Positions 32,171 through 42,104 are shown, numbered from the stretch's first letter. The stretch is DNA of 64,000 nt from Duganella phyllosphaerae (GCF_001758785.1 NZ_LROM01000152.1:62001-126000); one strand, 5' to 3'. Notes: generated by a model from the letters alone, not told the origin. Translations and numbers: made by a program.

Positions 32171-33547
32171 TCAGCGGCAATCGATCGGACCGAAATGGTC
32201 GGACAGGCTTTTGCCCAGGCCGGTTTCCACCGCATTCTCCACCACCCGCGCCAGCTGCGCCGCCTCGCGCGCCGACAGCTGGTCGCGCTCGTCCGTGCCG
32301 TCATCGACCACGCCAGCATTGACCGCCATGCCGCCGAACACGAACAGGCGGTACACCTCGGCCAGGGTCAGCTTCTCGACATTGGCCAGCAATACCCAGT
32401 GGTCGCTGCCATCGGACACCCGCTTGCCCCACTGCACCCTTCGCGGCGCCGGCACGTTGACGCGCCCCACCCAGCCTTCGGCCAGCATTTTTTCAAGCAG
32501 GCCATCCATCTCGTCGAAACCGAGGCGGGTACGGGTGCGGATGGTGCCGGCGCTGACCAATGCCGTATCGCTGCATTTGCAGGCGAGGAACAGCACCTTC
32601 AGGATCGCCATCGCATCGACGAATTCGCCGCCCGGCTTGGCCTCGTGCCACCAGCGCTCGTATTTGACCACCGGCAGCGCGGCCACCAGCAAGGCGCCGA
32701 TCAAGGTGATCACCCACGAAACGTAAATCCAGACCAGGAACAGCGGCAAGGCCGCCAGCGCGCCGTAAATCTTGGAATACGTGGGGAACTGCGTGATGAA
32801 AATGGCGAAGCCGCGCTTGGCCAGCTCGAACGCCACGCCGGCCACCAGCCCGCCCCAGGCGGCGTCGTACCAGTCGACGTCGCGGTTCGGCACCGCCACG
32901 TACAACAGCGTAAAGCTGGCGGTGGTCACCGCCAGCGAGGCAAACGTGTAGATAATCGCGCCCACCACCGGAAACTGCTCGAACAGGCCCGACGTGGCCA
33001 GGAACACCGTGGACGACAGCGTGAGCGAGACGCCGATCAGGAGCGGCCCCAAGGTGATGATGGCCCAGTACACCAGGATGCGGCGGGTCCAGCTGCGTTC
33101 GCCGCGCACGCGCCAGATGCGGTTGAACACGCGCTCGATCAGGTTCATCATGGCGATCGAGGTAAAAATCAGCGCCACCGCGCCCACCGCCGACAGCCGC
33201 GTGGCCTTGGACGCGAACATGGTCAGGTAATTGAGGATGGTGGCCGATATCGTCTTGGGCATCACGCTCTGGACGAAATACGCTTCCAGCGACGCGCGGA
33301 AGGTATTGAACATCGGGAAGGTGGTGAAGATCGCCAGCGCGATGGTCAGCAGCGGCACCAGCGCGAACACGGTGGTAAAAGTGAGGCTGCCGGCCACTTG
33401 CGGCAGGCTTTCCTCGCGCAGGCGGCGGTGGGCGAACAGCACCAGGTCGCGCACCTCGGACCACGACAACGCGCGCACGGTATTGACGCCGTTGCGGCAG
33501 CTGCGCAGCAGGTAGCGGAAAATCGGTAGTATATATTTTTGGAACAT
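32171..33547 (-). CDS. YihY/BrkB-family inner-membrane protein
   Basis: 458 residues. The first 300 carry six hydrophobic spans typical of the family, with LPQVAGSLTFTTVFALVPLL near residue 49 and AWGGLVAGVAFELAKRGFA near 232. The family was once annotated RNase BN in error; its function is still unclear. The C-terminal 150 residues are a soluble extension seen in betaproteobacterial members, with a winged-helix feel (LGFDEMDGLLEKMLAEGWV). The start is placed at the first good ATG, but its ribosome site is weak. Confidence 0.88.
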   Translation of the reverse strand: MFQKYILPIFRYLLRSCRNGVNTVRALSWSEVRDLVLFAHRRLREESLPQVAGSLTFTTVFALVPLLTIALAIFTTFPMFNTFRASLEAYFVQSVMPKTISATILNYLTMFASKATRLSAVGAVALIFTSIAMMNLIERVFNRIWRVRGERSWTRRILVYWAIITLGPLLIGVSLTLSSTVFLATSGLFEQFPVVGAIIYTFASLAVTTASFTLLYVAVPNRDVDWYDAAWGGLVAGVAFELAKRGFAIFITQFPTYSKIYGALAALPLFLVWIYVSWVITLIGALLVAALPVVKYERWWHEAKPGGEFVDAMAILKVLFLACKCSDTALVSAGTIRTRTRLGFDEMDGLLEKMLAEGWVGRVNVPAPRRVQWGKRVSDGSDHWVLLANVEKLTLAEVYRLFVFGGMAVNAGVVDDGTDERDQLSAREAAQLARVVENAVETGLGKSLSDHFGPIDCR

Positions 33548-33629
33548 GAGCGATAATCGACATTCAGAAGCTGCGGCGCCGCGATTTTCACTCCGCCCGC
33601 GCCCGCTTTAACCCCCTATAATACCTGCG

Positions 33630-34238
33630 ATGAGCCAACCCAATCTGATTATTCTTGTCCTGTTCTACTCGCGTCACGGCGCTACCCGCAAATTGGCCGA
33701 GCTGATCGCCCAGGGCATCGAGAGCGTGCCGGGCTGCGACGCCCGCCTGCGCACCGTGCCTGCCGTCTCCACCGTCGTTGAGGCCACCGCGCCCGACGTG
33801 CCGCTCGACGGCGCGCCGTACGTCGAGCTGGACGACCTGGCCGAATGCGCCGGCATCGCGGTGGGCTCGCCCACCCGCTTCGGCAACATGGCCGCGCCGA
33901 TGAAGTATTTTTGGGATGGTACTTCGGGCCAGTGGCTCGCCGGCGCGCTGGCGGGCAAGCCGGCATGCGTGTTTACATCCACCGGCAGCCTGCACGGTGG
34001 CCAGGAATCGACCCTGCTCACCATGATGGTGCCGCTGTTCCACCACGGCCTGATGGTCATGGGACTGCCCTACACCAACCCGGAACTGATGACCACCGCC
34101 AGCGGTGGCACGCCGTACGGCGCCAGTCACTGGGCCGGCCTCGATGGCGCCCGCCCGATCACCGACGACGAAAAACGCCTGGCCATCGCGCAAGGCCGGC
34201 GCCTGGCCGAAACCGCCGTCAAGCTCGCCGCCCGCTAG
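33630..34238 (+). CDS. wrbA: WrbA-type NAD(P)H:quinone oxidoreductase (flavodoxin-like)
   Basis: 202 residues. It binds FMN and reduces quinones by two electrons, limiting oxidative stress. Flavodoxin loop LVLFYSRHGATRKLAELIA, the segment GSPTRFGNMAAPMKYFWDGT (family hallmark) and FTSTGSLHGGQEST are present. A perfect TATAAT lies at 33617-33622, only seven bases before the ATG, so transcription might begin at or near the start codon. It is followed closely by a DUF2069 gene and an FAD oxidase, likely one operon. Confidence 0.92.
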   Translation: MSQPNLIILVLFYSRHGATRKLAELIAQGIESVPGCDARLRTVPAVSTVVEATAPDVPLDGAPYVELDDLAECAGIAVGSPTRFGNMAAPMKYFWDGTSGQWLAGALAGKPACVFTSTGSLHGGQESTLLTMMVPLFHHGLMVMGLPYTNPELMTTASGGTPYGASHWAGLDGARPITDDEKRLAIAQGRRLAETAVKLAAR

Positions 34239-34249
34239 AGGAAAAACCG

Positions 34250-34657
34250 ATGCACACCACCTTGCACAAGTATGTTCACTGGGGCGCCGTCGGCAGCCTG
34301 GGCCTGTTGATCGTGTGGTGCGTATTGTGGGAGATGGTGATCGCACCGCTGAAGCCGGGCGGCTCGTGGCTGGTGCTGAAGGCCGCGCCGCTGCTGCTGC
34401 CGCTGTACGGCGTATGGAAGCGCGACATCTACACCTTGCAGTGGACCTCGATGATGATACTGCTGTACTTCACCGAAGGCGTAGTGCGCGGCTGGAGCGA
34501 CGCCGACCGCGACTCGGCCTGGCTGGGCTGGGGCGAGGCGATCATCGTCTGCGTGTATTTTGCCTGCGCGCTGCTGTACCTGCGGCCATATAAACGCGAG
34601 GCGAAAAAGCTGGCCAAGGAACTGCTCGACAAGGTAAAGGTTACCACGGTCAAATGA
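34250..34657 (+). CDS. DUF2069 membrane protein
   Basis: 135 residues with a GAGGAAAAA site overlapping the wrbA stop region. Four hydrophobic helices (about residues 12-32, 42-56, 62-76 and 92-110) and a Lys-rich C-terminal tail match DUF2069, a small inner-membrane family typically found beside wrbA in betaproteobacteria. Function unknown. It overlaps the next gene by four bases. Confidence 0.85.
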   Translation: MHTTLHKYVHWGAVGSLGLLIVWCVLWEMVIAPLKPGGSWLVLKAAPLLLPLYGVWKRDIYTLQWTSMMILLYFTEGVVRGWSDADRDSAWLGWGEAIIVCVYFACALLYLRPYKREAKKLAKELLDKVKVTTVK

Positions 34658-36072
34658 CGGCTACCGGCAGCGCCTTCCTGGACCAGTGCCGCGCCATCGT
34701 CGGCGCCGACCACGTGCTCGAACTCGATGCCGACAAGGCCTCGTTCCTGACCGACCAGCGCGCGCGCTACACTGGCCGCGCGCTGGCCGTGCTGCGTCCG
34801 GCCACCACTGAACAAGTGGCCGCCCTGGTGCGCGCCTGTGCGCAGTACCGCGTGCCGATCGTGCCGCAGGGCGGCAATACCGGGCTGGTACTGGGCAGCG
34901 TGCCTGACACCGGCGGCGCGGCCGTGGTGCTGTCACTGGCGCGCATGAACGCCGTGCGCCAGGTCGACGCCGTCAACCGCACCATGACCGTTGATGCCGG
35001 CTGCATCCTGCAACAGGCGCAAGAGGCGGCAGCCGCACAAGGCTGCCTGTTCCCGCTGTCGCTGGCGGCCGAAGGCAGCTGCACCATCGGCGGCAACCTG
35101 GCCACCAATGCCGGTGGCACGGCCGTCCTGCGTTACGGTAATACCCGCGACCTGTGCCTGGGGCTGGAAGTGGTCACGCCGCAGGGAGAAATATGGAACG
35201 GCCTGCGCGGCCTACGCAAGGACAATACCGGCTACGACCTGCGCGACCTGTTCATCGGCGCCGAAGGCACGCTGGGCGTGATCACCGGAGCCGTGCTCAA
35301 ACTATATCCGCAGCCGAAAGCGGCCATTACCGCGCTGGCGGCGCTGCCCTCACCGGTCCACGCGCTGCGACTGCTGGGGCTGATGCAGGACTTTTGCGGC
35401 GCCAGCCTGACCGGTTTCGAGTTGATGTCGCAGTACTGCCTGGAACTGGTGGCGCGCGAATTCCCGCAGCTGCAGCAGCCGTTCACGACGCCCCATGCGC
35501 AATACGTGCTGCTGGAGCTCTCGAGCAGCGAATCCGAAGAACACGCAGTAGGCTTGCTGGAACGGGCCATCGGCGCAGCTTTGATTAGCGGCGTGATCGA
35601 CGACGCCGTGGTGGCCACGTCCATCGCGCAGTCGACCGGCCTGTGGCAACTGCGCGAGCATATTCCGCTGGCGCAGGCCAGGGCCGGCAAGAACATCAAG
35701 CACGACATCTCGCTGCCGGTCTCGCGCAGCGCCGACTTCATCGCTGCCACAGGCCCCAAGCTCGAGGCCGCCTTCCCTGGCTGCCAGCTGGTGTGCTTTG
35801 GGCACCTGGGCGACGGCAACCTGCACTACAACGTGGCCCCGCCCATGGGCGTGTCCAACGAGGAATTCCTGCTCAGGCAAGACGCCGTCAACCGCGTGGT
35901 GTACGACAGCGTGGAGAGCTTCGGCGGCTCGATTTCGGCCGAACACGGTATCGGCGCCCTGAAAAGAGACGAGCTGGTGCACCATAAATCGGCGGTGGAG
36001 CTGAACATGATGCGGGCCATCAAAGCTGCGCTGGACCCGCTCGGTATCATGAATCCCGGGAAAATTTTGTGA
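34654..36072 (+). CDS. FAD-binding oxidase/dehydrogenase, GlcD/D-2-hydroxyacid type
   Basis: 472 residues. The FAD-binding PCMH domain spans about 38-215, with VPQGGNTGLVLGSVP and AAEGSCTIGGNLATNAGGTA. The C-terminal FAD-oxidase domain carries CFGHLGDGNLHYNV and the closing SAEHGIGALKRDEL and MNPGKIL. The layout fits D-lactate, glycolate or D-2-hydroxyglutarate dehydrogenases that feed electrons to quinone or cytochrome; the exact substrate cannot be read from sequence. It is coupled to the DUF2069 gene by an ATGA overlap. Confidence 0.9.
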   Translation: MTATGSAFLDQCRAIVGADHVLELDADKASFLTDQRARYTGRALAVLRPATTEQVAALVRACAQYRVPIVPQGGNTGLVLGSVPDTGGAAVVLSLARMNAVRQVDAVNRTMTVDAGCILQQAQEAAAAQGCLFPLSLAAEGSCTIGGNLATNAGGTAVLRYGNTRDLCLGLEVVTPQGEIWNGLRGLRKDNTGYDLRDLFIGAEGTLGVITGAVLKLYPQPKAAITALAALPSPVHALRLLGLMQDFCGASLTGFELMSQYCLELVAREFPQLQQPFTTPHAQYVLLELSSSESEEHAVGLLERAIGAALISGVIDDAVVATSIAQSTGLWQLREHIPLAQARAGKNIKHDISLPVSRSADFIAATGPKLEAAFPGCQLVCFGHLGDGNLHYNVAPPMGVSNEEFLLRQDAVNRVVYDSVESFGGSISAEHGIGALKRDELVHHKSAVELNMMRAIKAALDPLGIMNPGKIL

Positions 36073-36083
36073 ACGGGACCGCC

Positions 36084-36533
36084 ATGCAACCTCATCTACC
36101 TCGTCTGTTAGTGCCTTGCGCCTTGTTGTGCGCGTTGAACGTGGCGCACGCGCAAGACATCCATAAATGCGTTGTCGGCGGCCAGGTCAGCTACAGCGAT
36201 ATGCCTTGCCCGGCCAACGCCAGCTCGGCCAGCACGCTGACCAGGCCATCGGCGCCCGCCTCCGATCCGCAAGCAGCAGCCAAACTGGCCCGCGCCCGCA
36301 AGGAGTCGGCCGCGCTGGAAAAAACCCGCCTGGCGCGCGACGAGCGCGAAGCCAAACTCGACGCCAGGGCGGCGCAGGTCGCAGCCACGCAGGAACGCAA
36401 GTGCGGCAAGCTGCGCCTCAATCGCCAGTGGGCCGAGGACGACGCGCGCCGCGCCACCGCTGCCACCATCGATAGCGCTCGACTGAAAGCCCGCCGTGCG
36501 GCCGAACTGCTGGCCATGGAGTGCAATCGCTGA
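36084..36533 (+). CDS. Periplasmic DUF4124-type protein
   Basis: 149 residues from ATG 36084, with GGGA upstream; a GTG at 36069 overlapping the previous stop is an alternative. A signal peptide (to about AHA-QD) leads to the short DUF4124 motif IHKCVVGGQVSYSDMPCP. The remainder is an Ala/Arg/Lys/Glu-rich coiled coil. Role unknown. The stop overlaps the start of the permease gene as TGATG, so it is part of that operon. Confidence 0.85.
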   Translation: MQPHLPRLLVPCALLCALNVAHAQDIHKCVVGGQVSYSDMPCPANASSASTLTRPSAPASDPQAAAKLARARKESAALEKTRLARDEREAKLDARAAQVAATQERKCGKLRLNRQWAEDDARRATAATIDSARLKARRAAELLAMECNR

Positions 36534-39103
36534 TGACCTCAATGGCGCCGGGACGGTTGAAAAGCTGGCTGCTGCTGGGCGAATGGCGCGCGCACCCGGT
36601 GCGCACGCTGGTGGCGGTGGCGGCGATCGCCATCGGCATCGCGCTCGGCTTTGCCATCCACCTGATCAACGCCGCCGCCTTCAACGAATTTTCCTCGGCC
36701 ATCAAGGGCCTGTCCGGCGTGGCCGACGTGCAGGTGCGCGGCACCGAACCGGTCTTCGACGAGAACATCTACCCGGTGTTGGCAGCCCTGCCCGAGGTGG
36801 TGGTGGCCTCGCCGATCCTGGAAGTGGAAGCCTCGATTCCGGGCCAGCGCAGCGCGCTCAAAATTCTGGGCATCGACGTCTTCCGCGCCGGCTTCATCTC
36901 ACCCGACCTGGTGGGCGCGCCGTCGGAAGAGCACCTGCAGGACACCATTTCGGACGACGCGATCTTCCTCTCCCCCGCCGCCCAGCAGTGGCTGTCAGCG
37001 CGGGAAGACAAGCCGCTGCAATTCCAGCTGGGCGTGGGCACGGTGGCGCTGCGCTACGCCGGCGCCCTGCAAAGCGCGCGCGCCGGCCAGCGCCTGGGCG
37101 TGATGGACATCGGCGCGGCGCAGTGGCGTTTCGACCGGCTGGGCAAGCTGTCGCGGGTGGACCTCAAGCTACGCGACGGCGTCAACCGCGACGTCTTCAA
37201 GAACACCTTGCAACAGCGGCTGCAACGCGACCACCCGGGCCGCTTCCTGGTCAACCAGCCCAACGACGAAGACCAGAGCAGCCGCAACGAAGGCATGAGC
37301 CGCGCCTACCGCGTCAACCTGACGGTATTGGCGCTGGTTGCCTTGTTCACCGGCGCGTTCCTGGTGTTTTCCACCCAGGCCCTGTCGGTGATCCGCCGCC
37401 GCAGCCAGTTCGCGCTGCTGCGCGTGCTGGGCATGGAACGGCGCCAGTTGCTGCGCCAGATCCTGCTGGAGGGTCTGTGCCTGGGCGTGCTGGGTTCGGC
37501 CATCGGCATCGCCGCCGGCTATGGCCTGGCCGCCACCGCCCTGCATTTCATGGGCGCCGACCTGGGCGCCGGCTTTTTCTCCGGCGTGCGGCCCACCGTG
37601 CATTTCACGCCGGTAGCGGCTGGCGTGTATTTCGCCTTGGGAGTGACCGTAGCGCTGCTCGGTTGCGCCGCGCCGGCGTGGGATGCGGCGCGCGCCAAGC
37701 CGGCCGTCGCGCTCAAGTCCGGCACCGAGGAAGCGGCAATCTCTCGCCTGGCCACGGTGTGGCCGCCGCTGGCCGGCATGGTCCTGGCGGCGCTGCTGTC
37801 ACAGGCGCCGCCCATCTTCGAGCTGCCCATCTTCGGCTACCTGTCGATTGCGCTGCTCTTGATCAGCGTGATCGCGCTGATGCCGCGCCTCGCCGCCGCC
37901 GTCTTCCGCGCCGCGCACCGGCGCTGGAGCGTGGTCGTGGCCAGCCGCCCGGGCGCGTCACCGGTGCTCACGCTCACGCTGGCGCGCCTGGCCAACGCGT
38001 CGAGCCAGGCCGGCATCGCCTTGGGTGGCGTGCTGTCGAGCTTTAGCCTGATGGTGGCGATGGCGATCATGGTGTCGAGCTTCCGCGTATCGCTCGACGA
38101 CTGGATGCGCCACATCCTGCCGGCCGATGTGTATGTGAGCACCGTCAGCGGCGGGGCCACGGCCGGGCTGCGGCCGGCGCAGCAACAGGCAATCGCCGCG
38201 CTGCCCGGCGTCGAGGGCACCGATTTCCTGCGCGTGCAGTCCATCGCGCTCGCTGCCGACCGCCCGGCCGTGGCGCTGATCGCGCGCGATGTCGACGCCA
38301 ATGATCCCGCCAGGGTGCTGGCGATGGTGGGGGGAGTTCGCACGCCGGTTGCAGGCGAACCGCCGCCGGTGTGGGTTTCCGAGGCGATGATCGATCTGTA
38401 CGGCATGGCGGTCGGCAAGCGCATCGAGCTGCCGCTGGCGGGCCGTCAGCATGCATTCACGGTCGCCGGCGTGTGGCGCGACTATGCGCGACCCACCGGT
38501 TCGATCCAGATGCGCCTCTCCGACTACCGCGCCATCACCGGTGACCCGGACGCCAGCAGCGTGGCGCTGTGGCTCAAGGATGGCGCCAACCAGCCCGGCA
38601 TCGAGCGCGCCTTGAAGGCGCTGCCGTTCGCCGCCACCCTCGACATCAGCACCCCTTCGGACATCCGCGACATGTCGATGAAGATTTTCGACCGCAGCTT
38701 CGCCATCACCTATTTGCTCGAAGCGATCGCCATCGTGATCGGCCTGTTCGGCGTGGCCGCCACCTTTTCGGCCCAGACCCTGGCCAGGGCCAGGGAATTC
38801 GGCATGTTGCGCCACGTGGGCGTCACCCGCCGCCAGATCCTGGCCATCCTGGCCATCGAAGGCGGCTCGCTCACCGCGCTGGGCATCGCCACCGGCTTCG
38901 TGCTGGGCTGGGTGATCAGCCTGATTTTGGTCTTCGTGGTCAATCCGCAGTCGTTCCACTGGACCATGCAGCTGCACCTGCCGTGGGGCTTGCTGGCGGG
39001 GGTCGCCGCGCTGCTGCTGTCGGCGGCCGCGCTGACCGCGCTGCTGGCAGGGCGGCAGTCGCTGTCGGGCGGGCCGATCCGCGCCGTAAGGGAGGACTGG
39101 TAA
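36533..39103 (+). CDS. FtsX/MacB-type ABC transporter permease, large two-repeat form
   Basis: 856 residues, a fused permease with two FtsX modules. Spans: an N-terminal helix (about 25-45), three helices at about 265-395, further helices near 430-460, a central large periplasmic region with a mid-protein helix near 510, and three C-terminal spans (about 725-845). RRRSQFALLRVLGMERRQLL and AREFGMLRHVGVTRRQILAI are the two typical cytoplasmic coupling loops. Such permeases move lipids or lipoproteins or act mechanically. They need a separate ATPase, which is missing here. The gene is coupled to the DUF4124 gene and to the AttH-like gene. Confidence 0.9.
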   Translation: MTSMAPGRLKSWLLLGEWRAHPVRTLVAVAAIAIGIALGFAIHLINAAAFNEFSSAIKGLSGVADVQVRGTEPVFDENIYPVLAALPEVVVASPILEVEASIPGQRSALKILGIDVFRAGFISPDLVGAPSEEHLQDTISDDAIFLSPAAQQWLSAREDKPLQFQLGVGTVALRYAGALQSARAGQRLGVMDIGAAQWRFDRLGKLSRVDLKLRDGVNRDVFKNTLQQRLQRDHPGRFLVNQPNDEDQSSRNEGMSRAYRVNLTVLALVALFTGAFLVFSTQALSVIRRRSQFALLRVLGMERRQLLRQILLEGLCLGVLGSAIGIAAGYGLAATALHFMGADLGAGFFSGVRPTVHFTPVAAGVYFALGVTVALLGCAAPAWDAARAKPAVALKSGTEEAAISRLATVWPPLAGMVLAALLSQAPPIFELPIFGYLSIALLLISVIALMPRLAAAVFRAAHRRWSVVVASRPGASPVLTLTLARLANASSQAGIALGGVLSSFSLMVAMAIMVSSFRVSLDDWMRHILPADVYVSTVSGGATAGLRPAQQQAIAALPGVEGTDFLRVQSIALAADRPAVALIARDVDANDPARVLAMVGGVRTPVAGEPPPVWVSEAMIDLYGMAVGKRIELPLAGRQHAFTVAGVWRDYARPTGSIQMRLSDYRAITGDPDASSVALWLKDGANQPGIERALKALPFAATLDISTPSDIRDMSMKIFDRSFAITYLLEAIAIVIGLFGVAATFSAQTLARAREFGMLRHVGVTRRQILAILAIEGGSLTALGIATGFVLGWVISLILVFVVNPQSFHWTMQLHLPWGLLAGVAALLLSAAALTALLAGRQSLSGGPIRAVREDW

Positions 39104-40188
39104 TGCAGCTTGTACGAATATTTTTGGCGGCGCTGCTGTGGTGTGTGGCAGGACCGGCACTGGCAGAGGCGCCCAGGTTCGCGTCCGTCACGCCGCTGGC
39201 GCGCGGCGCCGCGTTGACCTTCCCGCTCGATTACGGCGCCCATCCCGATTACAGGACCGAGTGGTGGTACGTCACCGGCTGGATCGAAACGCCAGACGGC
39301 AAGTCGCTCGGCTACCAGGTCACGTTCTTCCGCAGCGCCAGCGACCATGACCGCGCCAACCCCAGCCAGTTCGCACCCAGGCAGCTGATCATCGGCCACG
39401 CCGCGCTGTCCGATACCGCCAACGGCAAGCTGCTGCACGACCAGCGCAGCGCGCGCGAAGGCTTGGGGCTGGCCTACGCCAAAGTGGGCGACACCGACAT
39501 CAAGCTCGACGACTGGCGCATAGCGCGCCAGCCCGATGGCAGTTACGCAGTCCACGTCGAGGCGTCCGGCTTCACCCTGGAACTGAAGCTGGCGCCGTCG
39601 CAGCCGGTGCTGGTGCAAGGCGTGGGCGGCTATTCGCGCAAGGGGCCGCGCCCCAGCCAGGCCAGCTATTACTACAGCGAGCCGCAGCTCACCACCACCG
39701 GCACCCTCACCCGCGCCGGCCAGGCGGTGGCGGTCAAGGGGGCCTCGTGGCTGGACCACGAATGGTCGTCGCAGGTGCTCGATACCGAGGCTGCCGGCTG
39801 GGAGTGGATTGGCGCCAACCTCGACGACGGCGGCGCCCTGATGGCATTCCAGATTCGCAGCAAGACAGGTGCTAAACTGTGGGCCCACGCGACATGGCGC
39901 GACGCTTCCGGTAAGATCACGCAGTTCGCGCCGGAACAGGTGGATTTCGCGCCGCAGCGGCGCTGGCGTTCGCCGCGCACCAAGGCCGAGTACCCGGTGG
40001 CCTTGCGGTTGACCACCGGCGCCACCATCTGGCAGGTGGACCCGTTGCAGGACGACCAGGAGCTCGATTCACGCCGCTCGACCGGCGCCGTGTATTGGGA
40101 AGGCGCGGTCCTGCTGCGTCGCGACGGCAAACGCGTCGGCCGCGCCTACCTCGAATTGACGGGCTATGTCCGCCCCATGAAATTATAG
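39103..40188 (+). CDS. AttH/CrtC-type lipocalin-like exported protein
   Basis: 361 residues behind GGAGG, start overlapping the permease stop (TAATG). A signal peptide ends near ALA-EAPRF. The family core reads YRTEWWYVTGWIETPDGKSL (within limits of quoting), later SYYYSEPQL, ASWLDHEWSS and GWEWIGANL. AttH-like proteins are beta-barrel, periplasmic or lipid-handling and usually sit beside an ABC permease, as here. Its role is presumably in outer-envelope lipid or hydrophobic-compound handling; this is inferred from the neighbourhood. Confidence 0.87.
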   Translation: MQLVRIFLAALLWCVAGPALAEAPRFASVTPLARGAALTFPLDYGAHPDYRTEWWYVTGWIETPDGKSLGYQVTFFRSASDHDRANPSQFAPRQLIIGHAALSDTANGKLLHDQRSAREGLGLAYAKVGDTDIKLDDWRIARQPDGSYAVHVEASGFTLELKLAPSQPVLVQGVGGYSRKGPRPSQASYYYSEPQLTTTGTLTRAGQAVAVKGASWLDHEWSSQVLDTEAAGWEWIGANLDDGGALMAFQIRSKTGAKLWAHATWRDASGKITQFAPEQVDFAPQRRWRSPRTKAEYPVALRLTTGATIWQVDPLQDDQELDSRRSTGAVYWEGAVLLRRDGKRVGRAYLELTGYVRPMKL

Positions 40189-40207
40189 TAAACAGATAAG
40201 CCACACG

Positions 40208-42079
40208 ATGACCAATAGCACCACCGCCAGCCCTGTCAACAGCAAGCCCGCCCAAACCCCGGCGCCGTCCACCGCGCGCGTCGCCGAAAAAGGCAGCATT
40301 GCCACCCTGCGCGGCCTGCTGCCGTTCCTGGCGCCGTACAAGCGCCAGTTCTTCATGGCCGGCCTGGCGCTGCTGGTCGCCGCCGCCGCCACGCTGGCGA
40401 TTCCCGCCGCCTTCAAGCAGATGATCGACCTCGGTTTCGGCAGCGCTGCCAGCGTGCCTGGCGCCGTCGGTGACAAGAGCATCAAGCACGTGGACCTGGT
40501 GTTCCTGGCGCTGTTCGGCCTGGCCACCGTGCTGGCGCTGGCCACGGCCGCGCGCTTTTATACCGTCTCGTGGCTCGGCGAACGGGTGACCACCGACATC
40601 CGCGACGCCGTCTACAGCCACGTGGTCAAGCAAAGCCCGGAGTTTTTCGAAACCACCCAAACCGGCGAAGTGCTCTCTCGTATCACCACCGACACCACGC
40701 TGATCCAGGCCGTGGTGGGCACCAGCATCTCGATGGCGCTGCGTAATTCGCTGCTGTTCATCGGCGGCCTGGTGATGCTGTTCGTGACCAGCCCCAAGCT
40801 CTCTGCCATCATCATCGGCCTGCTGGTGCTGACCGTCCTGCCGATCATCATTTTTGGCCGCCGCGTGCGCAAGCTCTCGCGCGATTCGCAAGACCGCGTG
40901 GCCGACGCTTCCGCCATGGCTGGCGAAATCCTCAACGCCATGCCCACCGTGCAGGCCTTCACCCACGAAAAGATCGAAGCTAACCGCTTCAGCGCATCGG
41001 TGGAAGGCGCGTTCCAGACCGCCATGCGCCGCATACGAGCGCGCGCCATGCTGACCATGATCGCCATCGTGCTGGTGTTCGGCGCCATCGTGTTCGTGCT
41101 GTGGCTGGGCGCCCACGCCGTGATCAACGGCGAAATGACGGGCGGCGACCTGGGCCAGTTCATCCTGTACGCGTCCATCGTGGCCGGCGCCATCGGCGCG
41201 CTGTCGGAAGTGATGGGCGAAGCCCAGCGCGCCGCCGGCGCCACCGAGCGCCTGCTGGAACTGATGGCAGTCAAGTCGGCCATCGAGGCGCCGGCAAAAC
41301 CGCTGGCGCTGCCGCCGCGCGCGGCCAATGGCGCGTCGCTCAGCCTCGACAACGTGACCTTCCTGTATCCGTCGCGCCCCGAATCTGCAGCACTGAGCAA
41401 TCTGACGCTCGATATCAAGCCCGGTGAAACCGTGGCCGTGGTCGGCCCCTCGGGCGCCGGCAAAACCACGCTGTTCCAGCTGTTCCTGCGCTTTTACGAT
41501 CCGCAGCACGGCGCCATCCTGCTCGACGGCGTCGATATCCGCCAGCTGGACCTGCACACGCTGCGCGGGGCGATCGGCATCGTGCCGCAAGACACGGTGA
41601 TCTTCTCGGCCAACGCCATGGAAAACATCCGGTACGGCCGGGCCGACGCCACCGACGCCGAAGTGATCGCCGCCGCCAGGATGGCTGCCGCCCACGAATT
41701 CATCGAACGCCTGCCCACCGGCTACCAGTCGTTCCTCGGCGAGCGCGGCGTGCGCCTGTCTGGCGGCCAGCGCCAGCGCATTGCGATTGCCCGCGCGCTG
41801 CTGAAAAACCCGCCGCTGCTGCTGCTCGACGAAGCGACCAGCGCGCTGGACGCGGAATCTGAACGCCTGGTGCAAAGCGCGCTGGAAGCGGCCATGGTGG
41901 GCCGCACCACCGTGATCATCGCCCACCGCCTGGCCACGGTGCAGCGCGCCGACCGCATCATCGTCATGGAAGACGGCAAAATCGTCGAAACCGGCACTCA
42001 CGCGTCGCTCGTCGCCCTGGGCGGCATCTACGCCAACCTGGCGGCGCTGCAGTTCCATACCGGGATCGCCTCACATTGA
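40208..42079 (+). CDS. MsbA-type ABC exporter (fused permease and ATPase)
   Basis: 623 residues, a half-transporter that would work as a homodimer. Six membrane spans (about 40-330) are followed by the nucleotide-binding domain: Walker A GPSGAGKTT, Q-loop, signature LSGGQRQRIAIARALL, Walker B LLLLDEATSALD and switch His in IIAHRLAT. It resembles lipid A or multidrug exporters; substrate unknown. The N-terminal 30 residues are a low-complexity cytoplasmic tail. It starts 19 bases after the AttH-like gene and may share its operon. Confidence 0.92.
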   Translation: MTNSTTASPVNSKPAQTPAPSTARVAEKGSIATLRGLLPFLAPYKRQFFMAGLALLVAAAATLAIPAAFKQMIDLGFGSAASVPGAVGDKSIKHVDLVFLALFGLATVLALATAARFYTVSWLGERVTTDIRDAVYSHVVKQSPEFFETTQTGEVLSRITTDTTLIQAVVGTSISMALRNSLLFIGGLVMLFVTSPKLSAIIIGLLVLTVLPIIIFGRRVRKLSRDSQDRVADASAMAGEILNAMPTVQAFTHEKIEANRFSASVEGAFQTAMRRIRARAMLTMIAIVLVFGAIVFVLWLGAHAVINGEMTGGDLGQFILYASIVAGAIGALSEVMGEAQRAAGATERLLELMAVKSAIEAPAKPLALPPRAANGASLSLDNVTFLYPSRPESAALSNLTLDIKPGETVAVVGPSGAGKTTLFQLFLRFYDPQHGAILLDGVDIRQLDLHTLRGAIGIVPQDTVIFSANAMENIRYGRADATDAEVIAAARMAAAHEFIERLPTGYQSFLGERGVRLSGGQRQRIAIARALLKNPPLLLLDEATSALDAESERLVQSALEAAMVGRTTVIIAHRLATVQRADRIIVMEDGKIVETGTHASLVALGGIYANLAALQFHTGIASH

Positions 42080-42104
42080 CAGCCCCTCCTCGAAAGGGAG
42101 CACC

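Noticed and set aside
39917..42058. 713-residue minus-strand frame
   Set aside because: It is antisense to the ABC exporter with full Walker motifs.
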